Assembly (NCBI GenBank): GCA_041498295.1
Contig: JBGQIB010000090.1
Location: 1-17,886 of the forward strand
Source: VGRW01 sp041498295
GTDB taxonomy: Bacteria > Myxococcota_A > UBA9160 > SZUA-336
Reading direction: 5' to 3'
Length of the DNA stretch: 17,886 nucleotides
Shown: positions 1 to 6,358 of the stretch, piece by piece
Position numbering within the stretch: position 1 is the stretch's first letter
Layout: each line of letters starts with the position of its first letter
Made by a program: the position numbers and the translations under genes
The notes under the pieces: generated by a model
Told to the model about the DNA's origin: nothing
Seen by the model: only the letters and a program-made list of their open reading frames with translations
The model's database searches: none

Positions 1-298
1 CGAGCTCACACATGCAGCGATCGAGCGCGGCCTGCTCGGACAGGCCGCCGAGCGCGAGCCCAGTCACGGCGCGCGCGAGCTCGCCGTTCGCGTTCTCGAC
101 GGCGCGAGTCACGCCCTTGCCGCGGTAGCGCTTGCCGCCGTCGCGCAGCTCGAGCGCCTCGCGGCTGCCGGTCGACGCGCCGGAAGGTACGGCCGCGCGG
201 CCGCGCGCGCCGGAATCGAGCCGAAGATCCACCTCGAGCGTCGGATTGCCGCGCGAGTCGAGGATCTCGCGCGCGCGCACTTCGCTGATGCGACTCAT
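1..298 (-). CDS. eno: Enolase, N-terminal part (3' end off the left edge)
   Basis: Enolase interconverts 2-phosphoglycerate and phosphoenolpyruvate in cytosolic glycolysis. Translating from the ATG at 298 gives 99 residues that match the enolase N-terminal domain: the opening ISEVRAREILDSRGNPTLEV (residues 4-23) and the mobile catalytic loop PSGASTG (38-44), followed by the LELRDG..RYRGKGV segment. The rest of the gene, including the barrel with the magnesium ligands, lies outside the window. The start is 11 bases after the stop of the ABC ATPase gene and no good Shine-Dalgarno precedes it (the 11 bases are mostly GC without a GGAG). It is probably read as the last gene of the importer transcript, or from a promoter inside that gene. 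The family call is near certain; the operon membership is inferred from spacing. Confidence 0.96.
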   Translation of the reverse strand, partial: MSRISEVRAREILDSRGNPTLEVDLRLDSGARGRAAVPSGASTGSREALELRDGGKRYRGKGVTRAVENANGELARAVTGLALGGLSEQAALDRCMCEL

Positions 299-309
299 GG
301 CGGCGCAGT

Positions 310-1101
310 CTATCGGATCGCGCGCAACGGCGACACGAGCACGCCGCCCGCCGGGTCGCGCTCGACGCGCGCCTCGACGCCATACACCGCGGCGATGCGC
401 TCCGCGGTCAATACGTCGCCCGGCGCGCCGCGCGCCGCAACCGCGCCGCGCGCGAGCAGGATCAGCTCGTCCGCGAAGCGCGCCGCGAGCACGAGATCGT
501 GAGTCACGAGCAGCACTCCGCGGCCGGGCGCGGCGCCGAGCCAGGCGCGCAGCCACTCGAAGCAGTAGAGGCCGTGGCCGAGATCCATGTGCGCGGTGGG
601 TTCGTCCAGCAGCCAGGTGTCGACCCCCTGCGCGAGCGCGCGGGCGAGCAGGACACGGCGCTTCTCGCCGCCCGAGAGCGTCGGGTAGGCGCGCTCCGCG
701 AGCGCCTCGAGCTCGAGCGCGGCCAGGGCTTCGCAGGTGCGCGCCACGTCCGACGCCGACTCGCGGCCGAGCGGGCCGAGAAACGGCGCGCGCCCGAGCG
801 CGACCATTTCGCGCACGCTGAAGGGGAACGCCATCGCGCTCTCCTGCGGCACGACCGCGAGTCGCTGCGCGATCTCGCGCCGCGTCCAGCCCGCGATCGG
901 GCGACCTGCAAGCGCGACCTCACCCGCATCGGGCCTCAACACGCCCGCGAGTACGCGCAACAGGGTCGTCTTGCCCGCGCCGTTCGGACCGGCGACAACG
1001 ACGAGCTTGCCGGCCTCGAGCGCGAGATCGACGCCGCGCAGCACCGGCGACGCGCCGAAGGCATGCGCGACAGCGCGCGCCTCGACGAGCGCTTCGCTCA
1101 C
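310..1101 (-). CDS. btuD: ABC importer ATPase, BtuD/FhuC/HmuV type
   Basis: This is the ATP-hydrolysing subunit of a type II ABC importer for vitamin B12 or an iron complex (heme, siderophore). It would sit on the cytoplasmic face of the permease encoded just upstream. In the 263-residue product I see Walker A GPNGAGKT (38-45), a Q-loop glutamine (VVPQES, about 86), the signature LSGGE (142-146), Walker B WLLDEP (163-168) and the H-loop histidine (about 201). The open frame extends 669 bases further upstream, but that part is a shadow of the permease. I chose GTG at 1101 because it forms a GTGA overlap with the permease stop and gives a normal-length ATPase. The substrate cannot be decided from the ATPase, so the btuD symbol is by similarity of the whole set. 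Confidence 0.9.
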   Translation of the reverse strand: MSEALVEARAVAHAFGASPVLRGVDLALEAGKLVVVAGPNGAGKTTLLRVLAGVLRPDAGEVALAGRPIAGWTRREIAQRLAVVPQESAMAFPFSVREMVALGRAPFLGPLGRESASDVARTCEALAALELEALAERAYPTLSGGEKRRVLLARALAQGVDTWLLDEPTAHMDLGHGLYCFEWLRAWLGAAPGRGVLLVTHDLVLAARFADELILLARGAVAARGAPGDVLTAERIAAVYGVEARVERDPAGGVLVSPLRAIR

Positions 1102-2060
1102 GACGGCAAGCGCGCGAGCTCGCGCCGCAAGAGAACGAGAAATACCGGGCCACCGACCAGCGCCGTCAGCGCACCGACCGGGAGCTCCGTCGGCGCGAGC
1201 ACGATGCGCGCCAAGGTGTCCGCGACCACCAGAAACAGCGCGCCCGCCAGCGCCGACGCCGGCACCAGCGTCCGGTGATCCGAACCGATCCAGAGGCGCA
1301 GCACATGCGGCACGATCAGGCCGACGAAGCCGATCAGGCCCGAGACCGACACCGACGCGCCGATCATCAGCGCGGTGCCCGCGAGCAGCCAGCGGCGCAC
1401 CGACGGCACGTCTACACCGAGATGTGACGCGGTCTCGTCGCCTTGGGCGATCAGGTTGAGCGCGTACGCGAAGCGCAGCGCGATCGCCAGCCCGAGCGCG
1501 AACAGCACGGCGACCGCGGCGAGCAGCGCCGGCTCGACCAGTCGGATCGAGCCAATCAGCCACAGAAACACCCCAGCGACGCGCGCGAGGTCCGCTGCGC
1601 TGGTCGCGAACACGATCAGCGAGCTCGCGAACGCGTTGAACACGACCCCCGTGAGCAAGAGACTGTGTGCGGGCGCGCGTCCGCCCGCGGCGGCGACCGC
1701 GTACAAGAGCAAGCTCGCGCCGAGCGCGCCGACAAACGCGACGATGGGAACCGCCGCCGATCCGAGCCACAAGCCGCCGCCTAGCGCGAGCGCCGCGACT
1801 CCACCGAGCGCGGCGCCGCCCGAGATGCCGAGCACGTAAGGATCGGCCAGCGGGTTTTGGAGCAGCGCCTGCAAGAGCGCCCCCGCCGTCGCGAGCCCTG
1901 CGCCGACCAGCGCCGCGAGCAGCGCGCGCGGCAGCCGGATCTCGAGCACGATCTCGCGCGTCGGGTTCGCCGCGGAGCCGACGAGCAGACTCGCCGCGAG
2001 CGCACCGACGAGCGCGATCGCGAGGATCGCGAGCACCGCAGGGCGCGAGCTACGAGTCAC
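1098..2060 (-). CDS. btuC: ABC importer permease, FecCD/BtuC family
   Basis: This is an inner-membrane permease of the FecCD family, which normally works as a homodimer with about ten membrane helices per chain. The 320-residue product is almost entirely hydrophobic helices. It has the family hallmarks RLPRALLAALVGAGLATAGALLQ near the N-terminus, NPLADPYVLGISGGAALG, and a C-terminal GLIGFVGLIVPHVLRLWIG followed by the TELPVGALTALVGGPVF block. Codons upstream of 2060 stay open, but they encode arginine-rich shadow sequence from the binding-protein gene. The GTG at 2060 overlaps that gene's TGA as GTGA, and the 3' end overlaps the ATPase start in the same way, so the three genes are tightly coupled. 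B12, heme and siderophore permeases cannot be told apart by eye. Confidence 0.92.
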   Translation of the reverse strand: MTRSSRPAVLAILAIALVGALAASLLVGSAANPTREIVLEIRLPRALLAALVGAGLATAGALLQALLQNPLADPYVLGISGGAALGGVAALALGGGLWLGSAAVPIVAFVGALGASLLLYAVAAAGGRAPAHSLLLTGVVFNAFASSLIVFATSAADLARVAGVFLWLIGSIRLVEPALLAAVAVLFALGLAIALRFAYALNLIAQGDETASHLGVDVPSVRRWLLAGTALMIGASVSVSGLIGFVGLIVPHVLRLWIGSDHRTLVPASALAGALFLVVADTLARIVLAPTELPVGALTALVGGPVFLVLLRRELARLPS

Positions 2061-2908
2061 GAGCCGAGCTCGGGGTGAATGCGGGTGCGCAACAGCTCCG
2101 CGCCGCGCGCGAGCTCGGCGCCGGGCAACGTCGCGACACCGGGCGGTACGAGCTCCACGCGCTTCACCCACGCGAAGCGCCCCCAGTACGCGCGCGCGGC
2201 GAGCTCCGCCTCGGGCCCGCGCTCGCTCTGCGTCGAATCGATCAGCACCTCGGGCGTGCGCTCGGCGAGTAGCTCGAGCGAGACCTGCGGGTACGTGCGC
2301 GCCAGATCCGCGAACACATTGCGCCCCCCGGCTGCCTCGATCAGCGCGCTCGCGAAGCTCCCGCCCGCCACGACGTAGAGCGGCTCGCGCTCGACGACGA
2401 GCGCCACGCTGGGTCGCGGCCGGCCCGCGACGGAGCGCGCCACGCGCGCGAGCTCGCCGCGCACGCGCTCCGCCAGTGCGCGCCCCTCCGCGGCCCGGCC
2501 GGCGAGCGCGCCGAGCTTCTCGTAGTTCGCGATCACGGCATCGAGCGATCCGCCCGTGTCGATCTCGTGTACGGCTATGCCACGCGCTCGCAGCTGTGCG
2601 AAGAAGCCGGCCTGCGACTCACTCCGCACGCAGACGACCAGCGTCGGCCGCAGCTCGAGCGTGCGCTCGAGATCGGGCGCGAACAGACCGCCGAGCGAGG
2701 GAATCGCCTCGCATCCGGGCAGGTCGTGTGAGAAGCGGTCTATGCCGACGATCCGCTCGCGCAGGCCGAGCGCCAGCAAGATCTCGGTCAGCGAGGGCGA
2801 GAGCGAGACGATGCGCAGCTCGCCAGACTCGGGGGCCGCGCGCTCGCCGTCACGACACGCCGCGGCGAGCGCCCGCGCGAGAAACACGACGCGGAGCGGT
2901 GCGCGCAT
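2057..2908 (-). CDS. btuF: Periplasmic binding protein, BtuF-like (cobalamin/iron complex)
   Basis: This is the substrate-binding component of the importer encoded next to it. The 283-residue product has a short hydrophobic N-terminus ending in LAAAC at residues 14-18, a weak lipobox (alanine rather than leucine at -3), so lipid anchoring is possible but unsure. The class III binding-protein fold shows as RIVSLSPSLTEILLALGL (32-49), DLERTLELRPTLVV (79-92) and YPQVSLELLAERTPEVLI (206-223). Glu81 and Glu212 are at the positions where BtuF uses surface glutamates to dock on BtuC arginines, which is family knowledge applied here. The family includes B12, heme and hydroxamate binders. No cobalamin riboswitch is visible upstream, so the cargo is open. 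Confidence 0.85.
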   Translation of the reverse strand: MRAPLRVVFLARALAAACRDGERAAPESGELRIVSLSPSLTEILLALGLRERIVGIDRFSHDLPGCEAIPSLGGLFAPDLERTLELRPTLVVCVRSESQAGFFAQLRARGIAVHEIDTGGSLDAVIANYEKLGALAGRAAEGRALAERVRGELARVARSVAGRPRPSVALVVEREPLYVVAGGSFASALIEAAGGRNVFADLARTYPQVSLELLAERTPEVLIDSTQSERGPEAELAARAYWGRFAWVKRVELVPPGVATLPGAELARGAELLRTRIHPELGS

Positions 2909-2939
2909 GCTGGCTTTCTATCACGCCCGCGCGCATGAC

Positions 2940-2970
2940 GGAGGCGCGACCGTTGCGCGGCCGCGCCTCC
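2940..2970 (-). terminator. GC hairpin between comEA and the importer operon
   Basis: A 9-bp perfect inverted repeat, GGAGGCGCG at 2940-2948 and CGCGCCTCC at 2962-2970, encloses a 13-base loop, starting 7 bases after the comEA stop. On the minus strand no run of U follows, so it is at best an imperfect intrinsic terminator. It could instead be a processing or attenuation structure separating comEA from btuF. Confidence 0.35.
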
Positions 2971-2977
2971 GCCGCCT

Positions 2978-3316
2978 TTACTTCACGGGCTGCGCGGTCG
3001 TCTTGCCTTCGAGCGAGACGTGCGGCCGGATCTTCTCCAGCTGCTTCTCGCCGATGCCCTTCACCGCCGACAGGTCCTCGACTCGCTTGAACGCACCGTG
3101 CTCGGTGCGATAGCGAATGATCGCCTGGGCCTTCGCCGGGCCGACTCCGGGCAGGAGCGACAGCTCCTCAGCCGTGGCCGCGTTCACGTTCACGACCCCC
3201 GAGAGCGCGGGTCCGGAGCCACGCGCCCCGGAGTCGTTGCCGGCCGCGAGGGCCGTCGTGGATAGGAGCAGTGCTAGCGCGAGCGCCCGTGCGGCCGCCG
3301 CGATTGGATGACGCAT
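2978..3316 (-). CDS. comEA: ComEA-type helix-hairpin-helix DNA-binding protein, exported
   Basis: This is a small exported protein of the ComEA family. Family members bind double-stranded DNA in the periplasm and help pull it in during natural transformation. The 112-residue product has a signal peptide (hydrophobic run at about residues 8-24 ending ALAA) and a short Gly/Ser-rich linker. After the linker come VNVNAATAEELSLLPGVGPAKAQAIIRYR (42-70) and the second hairpin VKGIGEKQLEKI (85-96), the two HhH motifs of the family. An in-frame ATG also exists at 3325, but it touches the AGGAGG at 3326-3331 with no spacing, while the ATG at 3316 lies 9 bases from it, so I use 3316. No other competence gene is nearby, so a more general DNA-binding role is possible. 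Confidence 0.85.
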   Translation of the reverse strand: MRHPIAAAARALALALLLSTTALAAGNDSGARGSGPALSGVVNVNAATAEELSLLPGVGPAKAQAIIRYRTEHGAFKRVEDLSAVKGIGEKQLEKIRPHVSLEGKTTAQPVK

Positions 3317-3325
3317 GGTGCGCAT

Positions 3326-3331
3326 CCTCCT
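3326..3331 (-). promoter_or_regulatory. Strong Shine-Dalgarno of comEA
   Basis: AGGAGG on the minus strand lies 9 bases before the ATG at 3316 and directly abuts the in-frame ATG at 3325. The spacing favours 3316 as the translation start. Confidence 0.7.
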
Positions 3332-3378
3332 CTTCTATTTTGGGGGCGAGGTTCGCGGGGTGAGGCGGGGAATCTGTG

Positions 3379-4389
3379 TCAGTGACTCCGCTCGACGACG
3401 AAGTCGGCGAGCGATTGCATGGCGCGCTTCGCCTCGCAGTCGACGAACGGCTCGATGCGCGCGCGCGCCTGCGCGACGACCTGGCGCGCGCGCTCGAAGG
3501 TGCTCTCGACGCCGTGATGGCGCGCCACGCACTCGGCGACCTGGCGCACCTCGTCGCGATCGGGCACGCGCCCGCTCGCGCTCTGCAGCGCGAAGCTCTT
3601 CAGCATGGCGGACACAGCCTCGCGCTCGCCCGTCGAGCAGCGCTTCAGGGTGGCGATCAGCGGCAGCGTGAGCTTGCCCTCGGCCACGTCGGTGAGTGGC
3701 GCCTTGCCGAGGTCGAGCTCCTGGCCAGCGTAGTCGAGCGCGTCGTCTACGAGCTGAAACGCGAGGCCGAGCTGCGCGCCGTAGTCGCGCACCGCGCGGC
3801 GCTCGGCGCGCGTGACACCGCCCAGGATCGCGCCGGACTCGGCCGACGCGGCGAGCAGGCTCGAGGTCTTCCCGCCGATCACGTCGATGTAGGTCGACTC
3901 GGTGATCTCCGGGTCGAAGCTGCGCGTGAGCTGAAGCACTTCGCCTTCGGCCATCGCGCGGATGCTCTCGGCGAAGCTCGCGAGAATGTCCTGATCGCCG
4001 TCCTCGACGAGCGTTTGGCAAGCGCGCGCGAACATGAAGTCGCCGACCAGAATCGCGAGCTTGCTGCCGAAGCGCGCGTTCACGCTCGGCCGGCCGCGGC
4101 GCGTCTCGGCGCCGTCGACGACGTCGTCGTGGAGCAGGGACGCGCTGTGGAGATACTCGGCCGCCGTGGCGATCTGAATCGCGCGTGGCCCGCGATAGCC
4201 GCACAGCCGCGACGCGAGCAACACGACCACGGGTCGAATCCGCTTCCCGCCGCTGCCGAAGGTGTGCTCGCCGATCACGGGCACGACTGGCGCGACGGAG
4301 CGCAGCGCCTCGCGCATGACGCGCTCGACCTGCCCGAGGTCGTCGTGCAGGAAGGCAATGATGCGGTCGAGGTCGCGTGTCTCGTTCAA
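3379..4389 (-). CDS. ispB: Long-chain trans-polyprenyl diphosphate synthase (IspB-like)
   Basis: This enzyme extends an allylic diphosphate with isopentenyl diphosphate units to make the side chain of a respiratory quinone. The 336-residue product shows GGKRIRP (47-53), the first aspartate-rich motif in LLHDDVVD (85-92), GGKTSSL (172-178) and the second aspartate-rich motif LVDDALD (213-219). The residues before the first motif (ASLLH) are small or long-chain type, consistent with a C40-C50 product rather than farnesyl. I place the start at TTG 4389. The open frame continues to a TTG at 4446, but that codon is itself the -35 hexamer of a good promoter (4418-4446), so the longer form would begin upstream of its own transcript. 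Residues 2-15 of the shorter form also fit the usual family N-terminus. Exact chain length cannot be read from the sequence. Confidence 0.93.
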   Translation of the reverse strand: MNETRDLDRIIAFLHDDLGQVERVMREALRSVAPVVPVIGEHTFGSGGKRIRPVVVLLASRLCGYRGPRAIQIATAAEYLHSASLLHDDVVDGAETRRGRPSVNARFGSKLAILVGDFMFARACQTLVEDGDQDILASFAESIRAMAEGEVLQLTRSFDPEITESTYIDVIGGKTSSLLAASAESGAILGGVTRAERRAVRDYGAQLGLAFQLVDDALDYAGQELDLGKAPLTDVAEGKLTLPLIATLKRCSTGEREAVSAMLKSFALQSASGRVPDRDEVRQVAECVARHHGVESTFERARQVVAQARARIEPFVDCEAKRAMQSLADFVVERSH

Positions 4390-4417
4390 CTCGCTTGCGT
4401 CCCCTATAGGCTCGCCG

Positions 4418-4446
4418 AGTCTACCCGCGCCGCAGCTCGATGTCAA
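4418..4446 (-). promoter_or_regulatory. Sigma70-like promoter of the polyprenyl synthase gene
   Basis: On the minus strand a perfect -35 TTGACA (4446-4441) is followed after exactly 17 bases by TAGACT (4423-4418, four of six matches to TATAAT). The upstream side is locally AT-rich (about 4442-4490), as in an UP element. Transcription would begin near 4411, leaving a leader of about 20 bases before the TTG at 4389. Confidence 0.65.
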
Positions 4447-4503
4447 AAGGCGAAAACTCGAAATCCCCTGTTATTTCAGACAGTTGCCGATCGTTCTCAC
4501 CTC

Positions 4504-4523
4504 CTCGAGGCGCTTGCCTCGAG
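4504..4523. repeat. Perfect 8-bp inverted repeat between divergent genes
   Basis: CTCGAGGC (4504-4511), a GCTT spacer and GCCTCGAG (4516-4523) form a perfect dyad in the 234-base gap between the divergently read polyprenyl synthase and MXAN_5187-like genes. It could be an operator or an RNA hairpin. Apart from this dyad, the promoter at 4418-4446 and a small stem over the next start codon, I see nothing in this gap. I do not recognise a plus-strand promoter. Confidence 0.5.
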
Positions 4524-4623
4524 CCGCTCGTGGCGCGTCTTTCCGGGGGCTTCCTGGCGTTCCTGACGCTGGCCGGCAGCGCCTGACTCAAGCGGCCCAC
4601 GCCATTCGCCGAATCGACTCCGA

Positions 4624-5220
4624 ATGGGCCGCGGTCAACAGGACGAGATCGACGAGGAGCTCGACGAGCTCGACAACAACCTGAAGCGGCTGCGGGTCGA
4701 GTACGACCAGCACTTCCTCGGGATCCTGAAGCGCCCCCCCGAGGTGCTTCAGGCCCGCGTTCTGAAGGTCATCATCAAGTACGCAAACACGAAGCTCCGC
4801 AAGACTCACCACAAATTCCGCTTCAACCAGCTCAACTCGAAGTTCCAGATCTACCGCCAGCAGTGGGGCCGGACGATGCGGCAAATCGAGCAGGGCACGT
4901 ACAAGGGACACCTGTTCCGCGCGAGGCTCCACGAGCGCGAGCGCGGGATCTCGGACGAGACGCCGCGTCCGGGCTCGGCGAAGGCGGCACCCGAGCCGAC
5001 AGCGCGCCCCGGCGCGATCGACAAGCTCTTCGACGCGCTCGTCGCCGCGCGCAAGCGCGCCGGTGATTCGGGTCCCGCGCTCGACCGCGCGAAGCTCTCC
5101 GAGATCGTGAAGAAGCAGACCGCCGCGCTGAAGGAGAAGCACCCGGGGGCGAAGGTGAAGTTTCGCGTCGCGATCGAAGGCAACAAGGCGAAGCTGGTCG
5201 CTTCCGTCGTGAAGTCCTGA
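4624..5220 (+). CDS. MXAN_5187-like conserved hypothetical protein
   Basis: The function is unknown. The 198-residue product is soluble and very basic, with no signal peptide or membrane segment. An acidic then basic coiled-coil-like N-terminus (about 5-30, repeating DEIDEELDELDNNLKRLRVEYD) leads into a lysine/arginine-rich aromatic block (KFRFNQLNSKFQIYRQQWGRTMRQIEQGTYKG, within about 64-95). After a proline/alanine linker (112-130) comes a second domain (131-198) ending KVKFRVAIEGNKAKLVAS. This two-part layout recalls the family NCBI names after Myxococcus MXAN_5187 (C-terminal domain), which is recognition from memory, not a search. The ATG at 4624 lacks a clear Shine-Dalgarno. The first half has lower GC (50-57 percent by count at 4741-4860) because of its Lys/Asn/Phe/Gln content. 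The basic, coiled-coil character suggests nucleic-acid or protein scaffolding, but that is inference. Confidence 0.8.
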   Translation: MGRGQQDEIDEELDELDNNLKRLRVEYDQHFLGILKRPPEVLQARVLKVIIKYANTKLRKTHHKFRFNQLNSKFQIYRQQWGRTMRQIEQGTYKGHLFRARLHERERGISDETPRPGSAKAAPEPTARPGAIDKLFDALVAARKRAGDSGPALDRAKLSEIVKKQTAALKEKHPGAKVKFRVAIEGNKAKLVASVVKS

Positions 5221-5248
5221 ACGGGGCCCTGCGCTAATCTGCGCGCGC

Positions 5249-6358
5249 ATGCGCGTCGCGCTGGTGCACGACTGGGTCACGGGTTACCGCGGGGGGGAGA
5301 AGGTCCTCCACGAGTTCGCGCGGATGTTCCCGGACGCGGATCTGTACACGCTGATCTACGTGCCCGGCAGCGCGAGCCGCGAGATCGAACGGCTGCGCAT
5401 CCACCCGAGCCCGCTCTCGCGCCTGCCGGGCGCCGCGCGCCACTACCGCAAGCTGTTGCCGCTGTTTCCGTTGGCGATCGAGCGCTTCCGGCTCGAGGGC
5501 TACGACCTGGTGATCTCGAACAGCCACTCATTCGCGAAGGGTGTGCGCGTCCCGCGTGGCACGCCCCATCTGTGTTATTGCCTGACGCCTATCCGCTATG
5601 CGTGGGACCTCGCGGACGAGTATCTCGGTCGCGGCGCGCGGCGCGCGTTGGCGGCGCCGCTGCTCGCATATCTGCGGAGCTGGGACCGGCGCACGAGCTC
5701 GCCGATGCGAGTCACCGAGGTGGTGGCGATCTCGCATGCGATCGCCGACCGCGTGAAGCGCGCGTGGGGACGCGACGCGCGCGTCGTCTATCCCGGGGTC
5801 GACGTCGCGCGCTTTCAGCGCCTGGAAGCGAAGCATGGGGAGTTCTTCTTCATGCTCGGCGGCTTCGTGCCTTACAAGGCGGAGGGGTTGGCGATCGAGG
5901 CGTTCCGCCGTTCGGGCCAGTCACTCGTGATCGCCGGCGACGGGCCGACCCGCGCCGCGCTCGAGCGCAGCGCGCCGGCGAACGTGCGCTTCCTCGGGCG
6001 CGTTTCGGACACCGAGCTCGAGGACCTGTACGCTCGCTGTCGCGCACTGGTGTACCCCCAGCTCGAGGACTTCGGGATGATCGCGGTCGAGGCGCAAGCC
6101 GCGGGTAAACCGGTGATCGCATTCGGACAGGGCGGGGCGACGGAGACGGTCGTCGGCCTGAACGACCCGGCGGGCCGCGCGCCGACCGGGGTGTTCTTCG
6201 ACGCGCCGACGCCGGAGTCACTCGAAGCCGCGCTGCGCGCATTCGAGGAGCTCGAGCCCAAGCTCGATCCCCACGCGATCCGCGCGAACGCCGAGCGCTT
6301 CTCGCTAGCGACCTTCCGCGCTGCCATCGCGCGCGCGGTCGACGAGGTGATGCAGTGA
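5249..6358 (+). CDS. GT4-family glycosyltransferase (GT-B fold, WbaZ-like)
   Basis: This is a retaining nucleotide-sugar glycosyltransferase that likely adds a hexose to a lipid-linked surface glycan at the cytoplasmic membrane face. The 369-residue product begins MRVALVHDWVTGYRGGEKVL, the typical donor-side glycine loop of this group. It contains LCYCLTPIRYAWD (108-120), VVYPGVDVARF (179-189) and GGFVPYKAEGLAIEAF (204-219). The C-terminal nucleotide-binding signature is Ex7E with Glu273 and Glu281 (LEDFGMIAVEA). The CYCLTP.RYAWD segment is common in WbaZ-like mannosyltransferases, but donor and acceptor cannot be assigned. Its stop overlaps the aminotransferase start by GTGA, so the pair is co-translated. 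The start ATG sits in a 12-bp palindrome (5244-5255) and has no clear Shine-Dalgarno. Confidence 0.9.
   Translation: MRVALVHDWVTGYRGGEKVLHEFARMFPDADLYTLIYVPGSASREIERLRIHPSPLSRLPGAARHYRKLLPLFPLAIERFRLEGYDLVISNSHSFAKGVRVPRGTPHLCYCLTPIRYAWDLADEYLGRGARRALAAPLLAYLRSWDRRTSSPMRVTEVVAISHAIADRVKRAWGRDARVVYPGVDVARFQRLEAKHGEFFFMLGGFVPYKAEGLAIEAFRRSGQSLVIAGDGPTRAALERSAPANVRFLGRVSDTELEDLYARCRALVYPQLEDFGMIAVEAQAAGKPVIAFGQGGATETVVGLNDPAGRAPTGVFFDAPTPESLEAALRAFEELEPKLDPHAIRANAERFSLATFRAAIARAVDEVMQ

Noticed and set aside
1102..1770. Upstream extension of the ABC ATPase frame giving a 486-residue protein
   Set aside because: The added part is Arg/Ala/Gly-rich shadow sequence in another frame of the permease gene. 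The GTGA overlap at 1098-1101 and normal ATPase length place the start at 1101.
2909..2977. Cobalamin riboswitch upstream of btuF
   Set aside because: The gap is only 69 bases, too short for the aptamer, and I see no B12-box-like sequence there or in the gap upstream of comEA.
3376..4566. 396-residue open frame antisense to the polyprenyl synthase
   Set aside because: Low-complexity Ala/Arg/Glu composition with no recognisable motif, fully opposite a clear enzyme gene.
4447..4623. A plus-strand promoter for the MXAN_5187-like gene
   Set aside because: TTGCCG and TTGCCT occur, but neither has a convincing -10 at 16-18 bases.
5244..5255. 12-bp palindrome CGCGCATGCGCG over the glycosyltransferase start
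   Set aside because: Alternating CG runs around ATG are expected by chance in this base composition; there is no other sign of an operator.
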